From: Mangifera indica
Lineage: Eukaryota > Streptophyta > Magnoliopsida > Sapindales > Anacardiaceae
Assembly (NCBI RefSeq): GCF_011075055.1
Contig: NC_058147.1
Coordinates: forward strand, 4,402,001-4,466,000
Length of the DNA: 64,000 bases
Reading direction: 5' to 3'
Shown in pieces: positions 51,358 to 64,000 of the stretch (the stretch's first letter is position 1; the number at the start of each line of letters is the position of its first letter). The position numbers were made by a program, and so were the translations under genes. The notes beneath the pieces are model-generated. The model worked only from the letters and a program-made list of their open reading frames with translations. It was not told the DNA's origin and did no database searches.

Positions 51358-54300
51358 ATGATGTGGGATGAGTGGCTCGACGACGCCAACAATTTTAATG
51401 AAGCCCAGTACCACCAAACAGGCCAAGACGACCAAGATTCTCATGCTAATTTTGATTTTCTTTCTCTTCTAGCAAAACCTAAGGTAATTATCGTTTCCGT
51501 CTTGGTAAAATTTTATGGTTTTTTTTGGGAATTAACGTTGTGGGTGTTTCTGGTTGATGATGTAGGACTATTATAAGATTTTGGAAGTGGATTATGATGC
51601 TACGGAAGAGGCTATTAGGTCCAATTACATTCGTCTGGCGCTGGTTCGTTCGTTTTATCAAATTTTGTTGGGTTTTTGTTGCCCTAGGCTTCTTTGATGG
51701 TCGCTCAGCTGTTTTTTAATGTGACAGAAATGGCACCCAGATAAGCAAAAGGGCCAAGATTGTGCTACTTCTAGATTTCAAGAGATAAACGAGGCTTACC
51801 AGGGTAAGTGAACTAAATAATCCAGTTTTTTCCCCTCTTGTTTACAGATTAGTGTTTAGTTATTCATTAGAATCAAATAATTTGCTCTAATTACAATGGG
51901 AAGGTTTTGGCTTGCAATAATGCAATTGTGACCTGTGGGGATAGTTTGTGGAAATGATTCGTTCCTTTTATTTGTTTTTGAAATTGTGAGGGTTTTAGGG
52001 TTTTGGGTTTAGGCCGGGGTTGGTGCTTTAATAGTTGATAAATTAGCTAGCAAAACTAGATGGATGTATATTTGTTATTTGCTTCATGTCTTGTATCTAT
52101 TTTTTAAAGGGTGGTTTGTGAAGGGTTTAGATGCCAATTTCTTTTGTTGAAAAGGGAGTGTAAGAATGAGAATTCTTTTAACTTTCTTCAAGCTTGTTCA
52201 ATCTAGAATCATATGGGTTTTGGTTCCCCTGGTGCTAGTTTTGTAGCTTCTAGTTGTTAAAATTCAATTGAAGAAAATAATTTTGCTTAATAAAGAGTAG
52301 ACATTGCAAGGTATGTGAGAAGGCCTGACAATGGCTGATCTTTGAAGTCAAACTATTTATTTGCGAAAGTTTGATTTCTACAGGATGTGGATTCTGGAAT
52401 TTTTGTTTATAATGATAACAAAGTTCACTTTTTAAGTAGACCTTTGATGTTGCTAACTTAGCTTTAAGGGGTTTTTGAATTAAACTCTGATGGGAGGACA
52501 AATTGATGAGTAAGTCACGTGCATACTTTATCATGGAGAAATCTTAAACTGGTAAATATAACATAGAACAGGAGTAGCTATTGGACTTGACATGCGGGTG
52601 GGTTACCTACTGAAAAAACGAGGAGTTCTCAGATTTCAAACCCACACCTGTAGGTATTTAGTTTTGCAGGGAAGCTGAGTGAACAATGTTATATGCACTT
52701 ATAATGAGTACCAATTTAGGTATTAATAATGATACGTTACTATATGATTGGGTGTTATTTTATCCTTAATTGAAAATCATTTAATCACATTGTGACACAT
52801 AGTTATTGGTATCCAAATTGATACTTATTATAATTGCACATAGTTTTATTGAGGTCGGGTACATACTTGCAGGTGCCCTTATTTTTATAAAAAAATATTT
52901 TAACTAAACTATGTATTTTCTTCTTGCTCATCATCCATTTAGCTTAGGTTTTTAGATTACATTTTCAATTTAACACCTTTGTTCTTTCTCAAGTCGTTGC
53001 AAATCCATCGCATCCCATTCCCATCTCTCTCCCTCCACTGCAAACACCTTCTTTCCCACTCCTTTGCCTCCTCTGCTAAAGTTTTCGTTGAAATTGTCAA
53101 ACTCTTGGACTTCAACCTTGTTGGCTAGAAATGACTGAGGATCTCCAACCAAAATCTTTTCTTTTGTTATTTGTTTGTGAATGTGAACATACATTCTGTA
53201 GTCATGGTTCCTTTCTAGGGAAACAAATGCCATTTTCTTCTGCTTCTTTAATCTTGTTCCCACTTAATTGGACTTTCCCTTTGTTGGATGAAATTTTCTG
53301 CCAAAAATGGGTGACAAAGAGTTCTTGACTACTCTTCTTTTTGATAGAATTGTTAAACAGGTTCTCATTTTGTGTTGTTATTTATGATGTTCTGTAAAAT
53401 AAATCCTTTTGCAATTATTCTACTACCATTTTGTGTTATCAAACTAATGATTCACTGTTTGTAAATTAGAGTGCAGATTTTATCTTGTAAAAACTGTTGC
53501 TTTTGTGTTCTTCAGTTCTATCATATTAATATACTTTTTTTAAGGTGGAGGAGTAATTCTGCCATCATAGTTTAATTTGCATGTGCTTTTTGGATTCTAT
53601 TTTACACAAATGAAGTGGGTGCTGGTTTCATATCAACTTGTTTTTAATTTGGAGTGAACCGTGCATACACTTACTGGGAATTTGAACTGGAGGCTGAAAG
53701 TTCAAAATTGGTATTTATTCCTTTTGATTTTTATTGAATTTGGTTTATATTTCCAAGTCAAAATGCCTATAATTAATGAAAGTTAGTCATAGGAATTCCT
53801 CATAACTGAATCCTCATAATTCCTACATGTACAATTTGATCTGTCTTTGACCTGTATTTGTATCAACCCGCCCCGGCCCATCCATTTGCCAAGTCTATTA
53901 GCTGTCCCTTTTGGGATCCCTGCACATCATTTTTTGCATGAGAATGAGCATAAAGATGATATTCTGTCCTGAAACTTGTCAAAGCTTGAAATTCTCAAAA
54001 TGGAAAGAAAGACTATGAATCATGTTTCAATATGAGTCCGTGAAATTGGTAATCTTTGGTCACCTTGAAAAGCTGGGTGGGTTTGCATATTCTCTCTCTC
54101 TTCTTCTGCCATTTTATTTGATTATTCAAAATGTTGGCTACATAAGCACTAAGCATGACTTACTGGTTTTATCTTCAATATAAATTCCTCCTGTATGCAA
54201 AGATGCTGTGTTGTCGAATCACATACCATTTTGTATTAAAGACTTTCAATGGTTGCCTTTTTTAGATCTTGATGTCTGGAGTGTAATGTTTTAAGGGGGA

Positions 54301-54992
54301 ATCAACCTGACATTAAAATACAAGACGGTATGGGTGTAATGCAAGTTTGCTGGAAGTCTTAAATTCCTTGCAAACTTCCCTTTCTGAAGAAAATGATCTC
54401 TGTAGAAGTCATTGCTCCCTTTCTCATTAAAATAAGCACATACTCAATATTTGCATGGCAAGCAATTATGTTTGTTGTGCTTGGCGCCAATATGATTGCT
54501 AAATTATACTCAAAAAATGTTCATTGGTTTTTAATGGCATTCATTCTCATCAATACCGATGCCAGCCCTTGTATCTGGTGAGATTATGTTTTAAATGAAA
54601 TTTATTGCTTAAAAAGCATGATGCTTAGGAGTAATAAAATGCTCACCTATGCAAATGTTTATGGCTATAATTCTGTGACTGAAAAGTTTGAATTCGGTAC
54701 TGGATGTTTTGATTTGGAATCTAACTACCGAATTTTATTTTGTTGCCCAGTTTTGAGTGATCCTGTCAAAAGGAGGGAATATGACAGCAAAGGGATGCTT
54801 TATGTCTATGACTGTAATGTAGTTGTAAGAATTTCACCTATTCCATCTCGCAGCATTCATTATGTACTTTTTACTTACACCAGCCTAATTTTCTTGCAAA
54901 TTTCCATTTATTGCCTTCAGGACTATCTAAACCGCTACAAGGGCCTTATATTAACATGCAATGGCCTTGGGATGAGGCATTCAATTTTGTAA
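51358..54992 (+). CDS. Small J-domain (DnaJ-type) co-chaperone
   Basis: Five exons join in phase: 51358-51483, 51566-51643, 51728-51803, 54751-54824, 54921-54992, giving 141 residues. A polar, acidic N-terminal extension (residues 1-42) precedes a J domain: DYYKILEVDYDATEEAIRSN, then the invariant HPD in KWHPDKQKG (residues 71-73), INEAYQVLSDPVKRREYD. A short conserved tail, DYLNRYKGLILTCNGLGM, follows. J proteins stimulate the ATPase of Hsp70; the partner cannot be told from sequence. No signal peptide, zinc-finger or membrane segment is present, so a cytosolic or nuclear protein is likely. Two adjacent ATGs (51358 and 51361) could serve as start. The 2.9-kb third intron contains a MITE. All junctions are GT-AG. 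The tail is what I expect for a plant group of small J proteins, so the gene looks complete. Confidence 0.85.
52684..52851. mobile_element. Palindromic MITE, family B
   Basis: The left arm (CAATGTTATATGCACTTATA, then ATGAGTACCAATTTAGGTA) is mirrored by the right arm (ATCCAAATTGATACTTATTA, then AATTGCACATAG). The centre is AT-rich, with TATGATTGGGTGTTATTTTA and its near complement. It lies in the third intron of the J-domain gene. A clean target duplication is not seen. Confidence 0.65.
52970..53263 (-). other. Hypothetical 97-residue open frame inside an intron
   Basis: This minus-strand frame lies within the third intron of the J-domain gene. It reads as a plausible, charged protein (GDPQSFLANKVEVQEF, then ENFSRGGKGVGKKVF) and is less AT-biased than its surroundings. 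I recognise no family, and there is no clear promoter or splice context. It could be a captured gene fragment, a small gene or chance; I lean to the first or last. Confidence 0.2.
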
Positions 54993-55351
54993 AGCCAAAT
55001 ACAGTGAGTAAGATGTCCCAAGGATTTCATTCTGCAAATTCACAAATTTGCTGTTGCTACGAGTAGCACTGAGGGAATGAACCGCAGCACAGTTTGTATG
55101 TATGGGAGGTTGACATTATCAGACACTTTTGTATAAAATAGAAAATATTCTCATCATAACATCATTGTATAACATCGTAGGTTGGCCATTTTATTTTTGC
55201 AGAGGCATTTATTTTTCCCAATAAATTTAATTTCTAAAACATGATAATACGGAAACATAATTGCAGTTACTCTAAGCTCTAGTAATATTTATCAGTCTTT
55301 TACAACACAGGGATGCCAAAAAGTATTCCCTTTAGAATACTGTCCCTTCAA

Positions 55352-56938
55352 TTAAGAACAAGGTTGCAAATTTCTCGACTCTTTAGTCTCTTTTATGATC
55401 AAATCATCCAGCAATTCAAATGCAAATAAAAGTTTTCTTCCTCTGCAAATCAATTCAATCAAAAAAGCCCATGAATCAGGCTCTGGTTTGAACCCCATTT
55501 CTACTAATCCAAACAATGCCATAGCTGCATCATCTACCATTGCAGCTTTACAGAGGCGAACCAGCAACTCATTTGAAGTTGCATAATGTGGTATAAACCC
55601 CCTACTAAGCATCAAACCCAAGAGCTCAGTAGCCTTCTCCAATTCACCTTTTTGGCACAAAAAATTCAAGACAATCCTGTAACTCGCTTTGTTTAGATAA
55701 ACACCATCGTATGGCAGGTTCTCTAGCATACCGAGGGCCTCTTCACACATACCTTCTCTGCATAATCCTCCAAGTAAGACATTGAAAGTAACAATATCAG
55801 CTTTACACCCTTTTTCTTTCATCTCTTTAAGCAACTCCATGGCTTTATCAATCCTACCTGCACGACAGAAGCAATCAATCAATGTTGTATAGCCAACTGT
55901 ATCAGGTTTAAGGCCAAAGCTCTTCATCTCTTCAAAAACCTCTGTGGCCTCTTGTAACCTTCCCTCTTTACAAAATCCATTCATTAAGGCTGAGTAATTG
56001 AACACATTAGGATCACATCCATTACTCTTCATGAACTCAAAAATCTTCTTTGCCCGATCAATTTTCCCTCCACGGCAGAAGCCATTAATAAGAGCATTGT
56101 AAGTCAGGGCATCAGGCAAGATCTGATCCTTTGAGACCATTTCCTCAAATAGTTCAATTGCTTCTTTGAATCTTCCACTTCCACAGAGACCATCTATCAG
56201 AGTTGAGTAGGTGATCAAATTAGGATAAGAAATCCTGGACTTTTTCATCTCCTTGACAACTTCAAACGCAGAATCAAAATTCCTATTTTTGCAGTGATGC
56301 TTAACCAAGATATTGAAAATGCAAGCATTTGGCTTCAATTTGAGAAACTGATTAGAATAAATGAGAAATTTTTGGGCCAAATCAACCTGGCTTGAATCAA
56401 TCAAGAGATTAAGACAAGTGCTGATGGCTTTGAGAGAAGGCTTTTCACGAACAACTGGCTGAATTGCATAGAACATCTCAAGTACTCTTTCATGTAGAGA
56501 ACATTTTGAAAAATGATTCATGAGATTAAGAAATATCCCCTCATGAAATTTACAAGTTTCATATTTCATTTGATGAAGAACAGCATCAACAGCTTGAAAC
56601 TTTTTGGACCGAGCAAGCTTATCAAGAATTGCTGCATAAGTAGCATTGTTGTGGTTAAACCCTTTTTGCTCCGATACCATATTAAATATTTCCAATGCTC
56701 GTTGTGGTTCTTTCTCACGCTTGATTAAACTAATGGCAGCTTCATGTGAAATAAATTTTGATTTTTTGCGAACCTCCACAGAGGTGTTCAAGGTCTCGGT
56801 TGGAGGGTCTGGTTTCAGAGTATTGGCCTTCAAAAGTTGAAGAGGAGAAATCCATGGGAGTGAAAGTGATGAAGTTGAGCAGGAGGAGAAACAGCAATGC
56901 TTGTGAAAAGAGAATCTTATGGAATTCATGAAATTCAT
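55352..56938 (-). CDS. P-class pentatricopeptide repeat protein
   Basis: A single exon of 528 residues. The first 60 residues are rich in Ser, Lys and hydrophobics with few acids, as in an organelle-targeting peptide. About a dozen 35-residue helical repeats follow; clear examples contain TYSTLIDGLCGSGRFKEAIE, TYNALINGFCRGGKIDRAKK and GYTTLIDCFCRAGRIDKAME. The repeats are uniform in length, with no E, DYW or S-type motifs, so the protein is P-class. Such proteins bind organellar RNA and influence its processing, stability or translation; the target is unknown. It looks most like Arabidopsis At5g18475, from memory. Two in-frame ATGs (56938 and 56929) are possible starts. It is divergent from the 14-3-3 gene, sharing a roughly 1-kb upstream region. 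A possible 5'-UTR intron (donor near 57537) would extend the transcript to about 57600. Confidence 0.92.
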   Translation of the reverse strand: MNFMNSIRFSFHKHCCFSSCSTSSLSLPWISPLQLLKANTLKPDPPTETLNTSVEVRKKSKFISHEAAISLIKREKEPQRALEIFNMVSEQKGFNHNNATYAAILDKLARSKKFQAVDAVLHQMKYETCKFHEGIFLNLMNHFSKCSLHERVLEMFYAIQPVVREKPSLKAISTCLNLLIDSSQVDLAQKFLIYSNQFLKLKPNACIFNILVKHHCKNRNFDSAFEVVKEMKKSRISYPNLITYSTLIDGLCGSGRFKEAIELFEEMVSKDQILPDALTYNALINGFCRGGKIDRAKKIFEFMKSNGCDPNVFNYSALMNGFCKEGRLQEATEVFEEMKSFGLKPDTVGYTTLIDCFCRAGRIDKAMELLKEMKEKGCKADIVTFNVLLGGLCREGMCEEALGMLENLPYDGVYLNKASYRIVLNFLCQKGELEKATELLGLMLSRGFIPHYATSNELLVRLCKAAMVDDAAMALFGLVEMGFKPEPDSWAFLIELICRGRKLLFAFELLDDLIIKETKESRNLQPCS

Positions 56939-57961
56939 GAAATTCCAGCAGCTGTTAGGGCTTTATTATCAGCATTCTGGAAAAGATAACACTTTTAGAC
57001 ATATTTCTATGGCCTTGATAACTGCTTTGATTAGAACGAGCAAACAACTGTATATTTGAAAACTAACAACATATACATTCACAATAAATAAACCAAATGC
57101 TATAAACTCAGACTTATCAAGATGCCTTTGACAAATGCTTCATGGCATAGAAATATGAAAAAACTCTACTTGTTTAGCTCACTACTCAATCTACCTCCAC
57201 AATTTTCATTCTTGTTTCCCGCTAGATGTTGGACGACTGTTTTTACATCCTACCATTACCCAGAAGAAAATATAAGCAAAAACTGATTTCTATCTCTCCA
57301 TATCTCCTCCGTCCCCAACCAATCTCAACTCCCAACCCATAAATCTTCGGCCAATATAATTAATGATAACCAAGAACAACAAATAAAAGATTACCCAAAG
57401 TTTATCAGATCAAAAAAAAAAAAAGGACCTTAGTCGCGCATCAACAAAGTATAAATTGTGGATATGGATCTGTAAAAGAAGAGGTAACTTTACATTATAT
57501 TTGTAGAGTAAGATATAGGGAGCTTACCAATGAGATATTGAGAACCTGAAACAGTGAATTAATCAAGCAGTAAATCCCAGTTTCATCAGAACAAAGGGAC
57601 TTTAGTTCTTGGCCTGGACAAGGAAATCGAGACTCGAGAGGTTTAAAAAGGAAAAACAACCGGAGCCTCGGCATAAGCCTAAACGCAGCGCTTTATAGCC
57701 CAACAAGTCGGCCCAAAAGGCATGTACTAATCCACTGTTCGTCTAATCCAAGCCGTCCACTGCAAATTAAATTTTCTTGTGAAAGGATAAAATTACCCTC
57801 AATTAGGATTCACATCCTACACACAAAACGAGGCATAAAAGATCCTTTACAGCACACAAAAAGACGTCCAAACAAACACAGTTCTCCTCAATTCAAGCAC
57901 ACACAAACTCAAGCCCTCTCTCTCTTTCCCTCTCTGTCGTTCGCTTTCACGGAGTAGTAAA
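56939..57961. promoter_or_regulatory. Divergent upstream region of PPR and 14-3-3 genes
   Basis: No coding sequence. The left part contains the probable 5' leader and intron of the PPR gene. Close to the 14-3-3 gene, CATAAAAGAT at 57835 is a TATA-like motif about 125 bases before its ATG. A CT repeat (57918-57936) lies in the leader. Confidence 0.45.
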
Positions 57962-59300
<1,339 letters not shown>

Positions 59301-61036
59301 GGTTCTGTGAGCTTTAGAGGTCCTATTCTTCTTTTGGAGGAGGTGGGCTTTGAATGTCATTTGTTTGTGCTGTTTAATAGTGTTTATCAATTTGAAGAAT
59401 GGGTGTCAACCCATGATATTATGTTTTGATTTTCTGACTGAACTTTTCTTTTTCAAAATTCTGAAATGGTTTAACTAGGTAAGTGCTTGATGTTAATACC
59501 AGCTAGTTCTATTTTCTGCAATATCTAATGTGAATTCTGGTTTATGGCGACTGTCTTATCTCTAAGATTAAGGGGCAAACACATCAATTATAATAGTGAC
59601 TAGATATATGAAAGAATTTGTATTGTGAACCCATCACTTTCACGGTTGATAGCATGTCAATTATTGCTATGACAGCCGTGTATCGGTCTTGATTTCTCCA
59701 AAAGTGGCTTTCTTTTTCCTTGGTTGACAAAAGCCAAGCTGCTAAATGATCGGCATTGTGCTGGCTGTTGGCTTTTCCTTAATGGTGCCTTTTTAGACAG
59801 GATATTGAGAAACTAGCTGTAGGAATTATAATATAGCGTTGAAAGCTTAGGAAGTGTCGTAATTGCATTAAAATATTCTTAAGATAGAACATGGCATGTG
59901 GCGCATTCGACTTAGTTGTCATGCATGACAAATGGTGTTTTATTGGCTAAATTCTGGCACATGATCAACCCGAGTACATAATTGGTAGTTTGGGAGAGGT
60001 GTGAGCTATGACTTACAATAGTTGATTTTATAATTTTAAATTGACATTTTGTTGACTTTTTTCTCCTCATCTGATAAAAGAAATTGATTAGGCTCATCTA
60101 TTAACTATCCAACCAATCGGCACATCGTTTTATCTTTGGAATCAAAGGCACCACTATTTTCTAAAGATGACTGCAACTTATTACTGTTAATCATGCTTAG
60201 ATTCTCCACTAAATCATGTTTGTGCATTTAATTCTATTAATATTTAAAAAGCAATACTACGCATACATAAGTTAAATACATAAATAAATATATATTTATA
60301 TGTATTATTATATAATTAAATATTAAAATATATATTTATTTGTGTATTCAAAATAAATACTTACAATTTTATTGATATTTAAATATCAAAAAGCTCAATT
60401 TTTGAAAGGAAATGAAAAATTATTTAAACACATTATTTTATTATATGATTCACTTTTTCCAATTATGTAGCGTTACATGTATGATTTTTTCAGGGTAAAA
60501 TGCATAAGAAAATTTTGTAAGATAAGAAACATGCCATATCGAAGAAAGCCTATGTCACCCAGTGTTATTTTCAACCAAAAATTTCATTGGGGTGGTCTCT
60601 CATATATGCTAGAGTAAGTATTCTATTTTGAAGCGGCCTTTCAGAGCATCGGGACTTTCTTCTTGCGCTAAAGGCAGAAATTATTCATTAACTTATAAGG
60701 CTATAAATTAACCTAAGTTTTTGGATTAATGGATGTAATATACACTTAATTTAAAATCATTAATTCATATAATGTTACATCATCATTGATACCTAAACGG
60801 ATACTCATTCTAAATGTACATGATTTTGGGGTGTGTGTGCGTGTGTATTATACCAAAATGTAAAGTGTACGATGTAAAAATGTTTGCCAACAAATATCCA
60901 AAAAACAGTTCTTCACCTAGAACTAAGATCCAATGTCAAATTACAGACTAGACTTATGCTACAGAAGCCATTAACATGCACACCCCAAAAGAGGCCCCTA
61001 CAACTTCATAAACGTACCTTGCAACGTCTGAGAAAG
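59301..61036. other. Intergenic region between convergent genes
   Basis: Contains the 3' untranslated regions of the 14-3-3 gene (left) and the CutA gene (right). The middle is AT-rich (60230-60480), and a short GT run lies near 60830-60846. No gene is supported; a MITE-like segment is listed separately. Confidence 0.5.
60715..60835. mobile_element. Partial MITE, family B
   Basis: GATACCTAAACGGATACTCA followed by TTCTAAATGTACATGATT matches, in reverse, the arm of the element at 52684. The left side (GGATTAATGGATG, AAAATCATTAATTCATATAA) is only partly complementary, so this copy is eroded or truncated. Confidence 0.45.
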
Positions 61037-63049
61037 TCAATCCCTTGTACCTTTTTTTACCCATTCCAAGTACTGGTGACTGCCACCAGTGATGGGCAAG
61101 GCAATTACTTCTGGTACACTGAACAAAGACAAAGATTAAGTAGGAGATCAAATTAAAATTGCAGCCAATTAGTATTATTGTTATCTTTTAACTATATCCT
61201 AAGTCCAAAATATGCTATAATCCATGCTGTAAGATGCATATTAGTTTTCTGAACCTATGTTATGTTGATATCAGTTCAAGTAAATAATGAGTTTCGCCAC
61301 AACATACTTCATGTCTGCAATTACCATGTTCCATACTCTAACTTCAGCCTTTTCAAGCTGCCACCCTAATTTTCAAATAGATTTTTGTGCTTCTCTAAAA
61401 AAGCATAAAGCAGAACTTGGGGCTTACTCGTATTCATGATTTGCTTTGACATGCTCAGTCAGAGCTTCCAATAGGGATTGTCTGGTTTTGATAATAAGCA
61501 GTTCCTCAGGGTCTGTCTGGATCTGCAGTAACAGTTGGATAACTAGCATAAGTAAATGCAGAACAACTTTAAACTTGTTTTCTTAGTCACACACAAAATC
61601 TTGCAAAACATCTAGTCTCAGAAGACTAGCAATAAGTTCATATGCACAATTCTCTTTTAAATAAATATTTTCTGCTGTTGGGGAATGTAGAATCTATACC
61701 TCTCCTTTCCACACATAAACTGATTCAATACCTGCATTCATCATATGTCTCTGATTAATTTAATACTTAATTTCAAGAAATATAAAGTAGGTCCGAAAAT
61801 ATTTAGCAGCAATTTCATTATGCAACTACCAACTAAAAGCATATTGAAGCAGGGTGCTCCAAAGACAAACAGATCAAATAGAGCAGATTTTCCAGAGTTA
61901 CAGTATCAAATAACTTTCTTCCTGTCATGGCCCTAAGGGAATTATCAAGACTAGGTTGCTCTTTCTGAAAACCAATACAATTAAGTAACCAATTCACAGA
62001 ATAATTCATCATTTCTATCTGAAGACTGATTCATCAAACTCCTATACTGCAGTCAAATCTCATGATATCAAAGGAAGCCTGAGATAAGCTAAGAATGTGC
62101 AAAACATGGCAACAATAAATATTCAAAACATTTCACCTATTTACCAAACATATAGTTAAAACATAAGGGTGTTTTTTTTCTTTTAACAAAAGTTTGACAA
62201 AATGAGTTGATTATGCTGCCAATTTCTCATCAACAACTTAATAAATTATGTTTAGCGAGAGAGAGGAAGGAGAAGGAACTAGATTTTAATAATTATTTCC
62301 AGAAGAGGAACTTGGCAGTGACCTAGATTTTGAATCAAATTTAATATATTAATCAGACACAATTGATCTCAATACTTTTAAGTTCCATCTAAAGAAGAAA
62401 GCATACAAATTATAAATCTAAACTATCCACAAAATACGTCTTTCATTAGGCTACATCCCAGCAAGAGAAAACGCAATGGCAGTAAAACATGAATTAAAAG
62501 ACTGATTCACGTGCCTGGTACCCGGTTTACACATGCTGCAAGTCTCTCTTTCACTATGCTTTCAGCCAGCTTCTTCCCTGAACAAATTTTAAACGAAATA
62601 TTCAGCTCAGTTCTACTAAAGAATAGAAAAAAAGAAACGACGACATACTCCTGAACAGAAGAAAGAAATAATACCTGCTTCTTTGTTAGGTACAGTAACG
62701 TAAACTACAATACTTGGTACAGTGTCGCTGCTCCCTTCCATTTTGATGGCGTTAAAGTTCTTTGATAGTGTTTCAGTACTAAACTTTGATCTAAAATTAC
62801 ACTTATGCAATTGCTAACGAACAATAATTCAATCACAGTAAAAATGCAGAGAAATTTATTCGAAATTTCTGGTACGTACCTTAAAAGAGGGGCAAATGGG
62901 GGTGGATGAGTGGTATCCTTTTTGAAGGAGGCAGAAAGATTGGAGATGCCCAAGCTGACAATACAGATCGCCCCAATTAGGGGCAAACGACGTCGTACAG
63001 TGTAGGATGAAAATATTGAGGAGGCTCTGGAACAGAGTGTGGAAGCCAT
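61037..63049 (-). CDS. CUTA: CutA1 protein, probably plastid-targeted
   Basis: Six exons join in phase: 63049-62880, 62790-62675, 62577-62515, 61731-61700, 61522-61428, 61118-61037, giving 185 residues. The N-terminal 70 residues (MASTLCSRASSIFSSYTVRR, with a hydrophobic stretch) look like a chloroplast transit peptide, as in Arabidopsis CUTA. The conserved trimeric CutA1 fold follows: SIVVYVTVPNKEAGKKLAES, ERLAACVNRVPGIESVYVW, then LLIIKTRQSLLEAL and YDVPEVIALPI-like YEDVPEVIALPITGG. CutA1 proteins bind Cu(II) in vitro and were named for bacterial divalent-ion tolerance; their role in plants is unsettled. The third intron (62514-61732) starts with GC rather than GT (AG/GCACGT), the only donor in this gene that keeps the frame there. 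The tail ends EWVKKGTRD, close to the family's usual C-terminus. The gene is intact. Confidence 0.92.
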
Positions 63050-64000
63050 TTTAGGGTGTGAAATCTAGAAGTTACTTTATTTCTCCTGATTTTGCCACGA
63101 TTGCAAAATTTATGAAAGATTGATCTGACGGTTGCGGTGTTTAGTTAGGTTTGACATAAATGGATACTTTTGTACAGACAGAGAATAAAACATCAATGGG
63201 CCAAGTGGATGGAGAGTTCCGATCCTGGCCTATAAGATTGCTGGGTTGAATCTGATTGGATTTTAAGAACCATTTCTGTTGATGTTTTGAGAGCAAAAAT
63301 AAAGAGCATTTTCATAAGTAGTGGGTTAAAGTTTGTTATGGCATCATGAACGAAAATTTCATCCTTTTAGATTGTTAAGTGAATTTCGGAATGGGCCGTG
63401 AATGTTCTATCTTTCAACATTGGCTCAATTGATTATATGTCTCTCCAAATATACGCAGTTAACCATATCATCCATCTATGAATCAATTTAAAATATAGAT
63501 AAAAACTTTTCTTCTCAAGAACAAGGAAAGAAAAAATCAAGTCATATTCATAATTCATTGGGATATTTTTTATCCTTATGTCTTCTAAACGTGAGATAAC
63601 AATCATGACATCATTTTATTCTATTTCAATAAGATAACGTACCCAGTATTAGAATTCAAATATATTTCTATTGTAATTTACTTGATTCACATTTCCTCGT
63701 CTTATAAATAAGTAACTATACAAAGATAAAAGAGAACTCTCTGATAACATTTATAGTAACTACGTTGAACTCTAGATATGTTATTCAATAATATAACAAT
63801 AGATGTAGGTTCTCGAGTTATAGGTTAAACCACTTCAAAAACATGTTTGTTTTCTCTATTAATTACATGAAATTATACCACTAATTTTGATCATAATATT
63901 TACTTACAAGATTACACTCTTCGTCTTGCATATCTCTCATTAGTGTAGATTATCATATCAACAATTTGAAGTTAGAGGAGGAGCCCTTTCAAAAGTCTTT
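63050..64000. other. 5' flank of the CutA gene and unclassified DNA
   Basis: The first few hundred bases are the leader and promoter side of the CutA gene; I see no convincing TATA box. At 63198-63252, GGGCCAAGTGG and, about 43 bases on, GGGTTGAATCT resemble the A and B boxes of a tRNA-derived SINE, weakly. The remainder is AT-rich, with no gene. Confidence 0.45.

Overview
The window is nuclear DNA of a flowering plant, most likely a core eudicot. The genes have many exons with GT-AG introns, the intergenic DNA is AT-rich, the protein families are plant-specific, and decayed plant transposons (Mutator-like, hAT-like, TRIM retrotransposons) lie between and inside genes. I cannot name the species. 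I see no operon, CRISPR array, phage or bacterial island.

Layout. 1-6.7 kb: a DUF7870 methyltransferase-like gene (minus) with one frameshift, then transposon-rich spacer. 6.8-7.8 kb: an intact, intronless mitochondrial dicarboxylate carrier (plus). 8.4-22.4 kb: a 23-exon REN1-type RhoGAP (minus; PH, RhoGAP, coiled coil) whose largest intron holds a TRIM-like retroelement with a Mutator-like MITE inside its LTR. 22.6-28.9 kb: gene-free, repeat-rich DNA, ending in a 214-bp tandem duplication just upstream of a six-exon gene for a 240-residue unknown protein (29.0-31.7 kb, plus). 33.5-43.5 kb: a 22-exon gene for a 1,237-residue plant protein of unknown function (minus). 45.5-49.1 kb: a degenerate plastid glucose-6-phosphate isomerase gene (minus), carrying another Mutator-like MITE. 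49.4-50.6 kb: a broken GH17 beta-1,3-glucanase (plus). 51.4-55.0 kb: a five-exon small J-domain protein (plus). 55.4-56.9 kb: a single-exon P-class PPR protein (minus). 58.0-59.3 kb: a four-exon non-epsilon 14-3-3 protein (plus). 61.0-63.0 kb: a six-exon CutA protein (minus) with a GC-AG intron.

The order carrier - REN1 - unknown 240-residue gene - large unknown gene - PGI matches, from memory, the Arabidopsis chromosome 4 block At4g24570 to At4g24620, so about 42 kb appears to be an ancestral gene block. Its PGI member has decayed here, which implies a functional plastid PGI elsewhere in this genome. The genes are not functionally coupled as a pathway; they share ancestry of position. I joined all exons by hand, using splice dinucleotides and reading phase, and the multi-exon models close in frame without internal stops.

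I did not find a new molecular system. The most informative signals are the three neighbouring or nearby broken genes, a Mutator-like MITE family with intact target-site duplications, the nested insertions that can be ordered in time, and the promoter-proximal 214-bp duplication.
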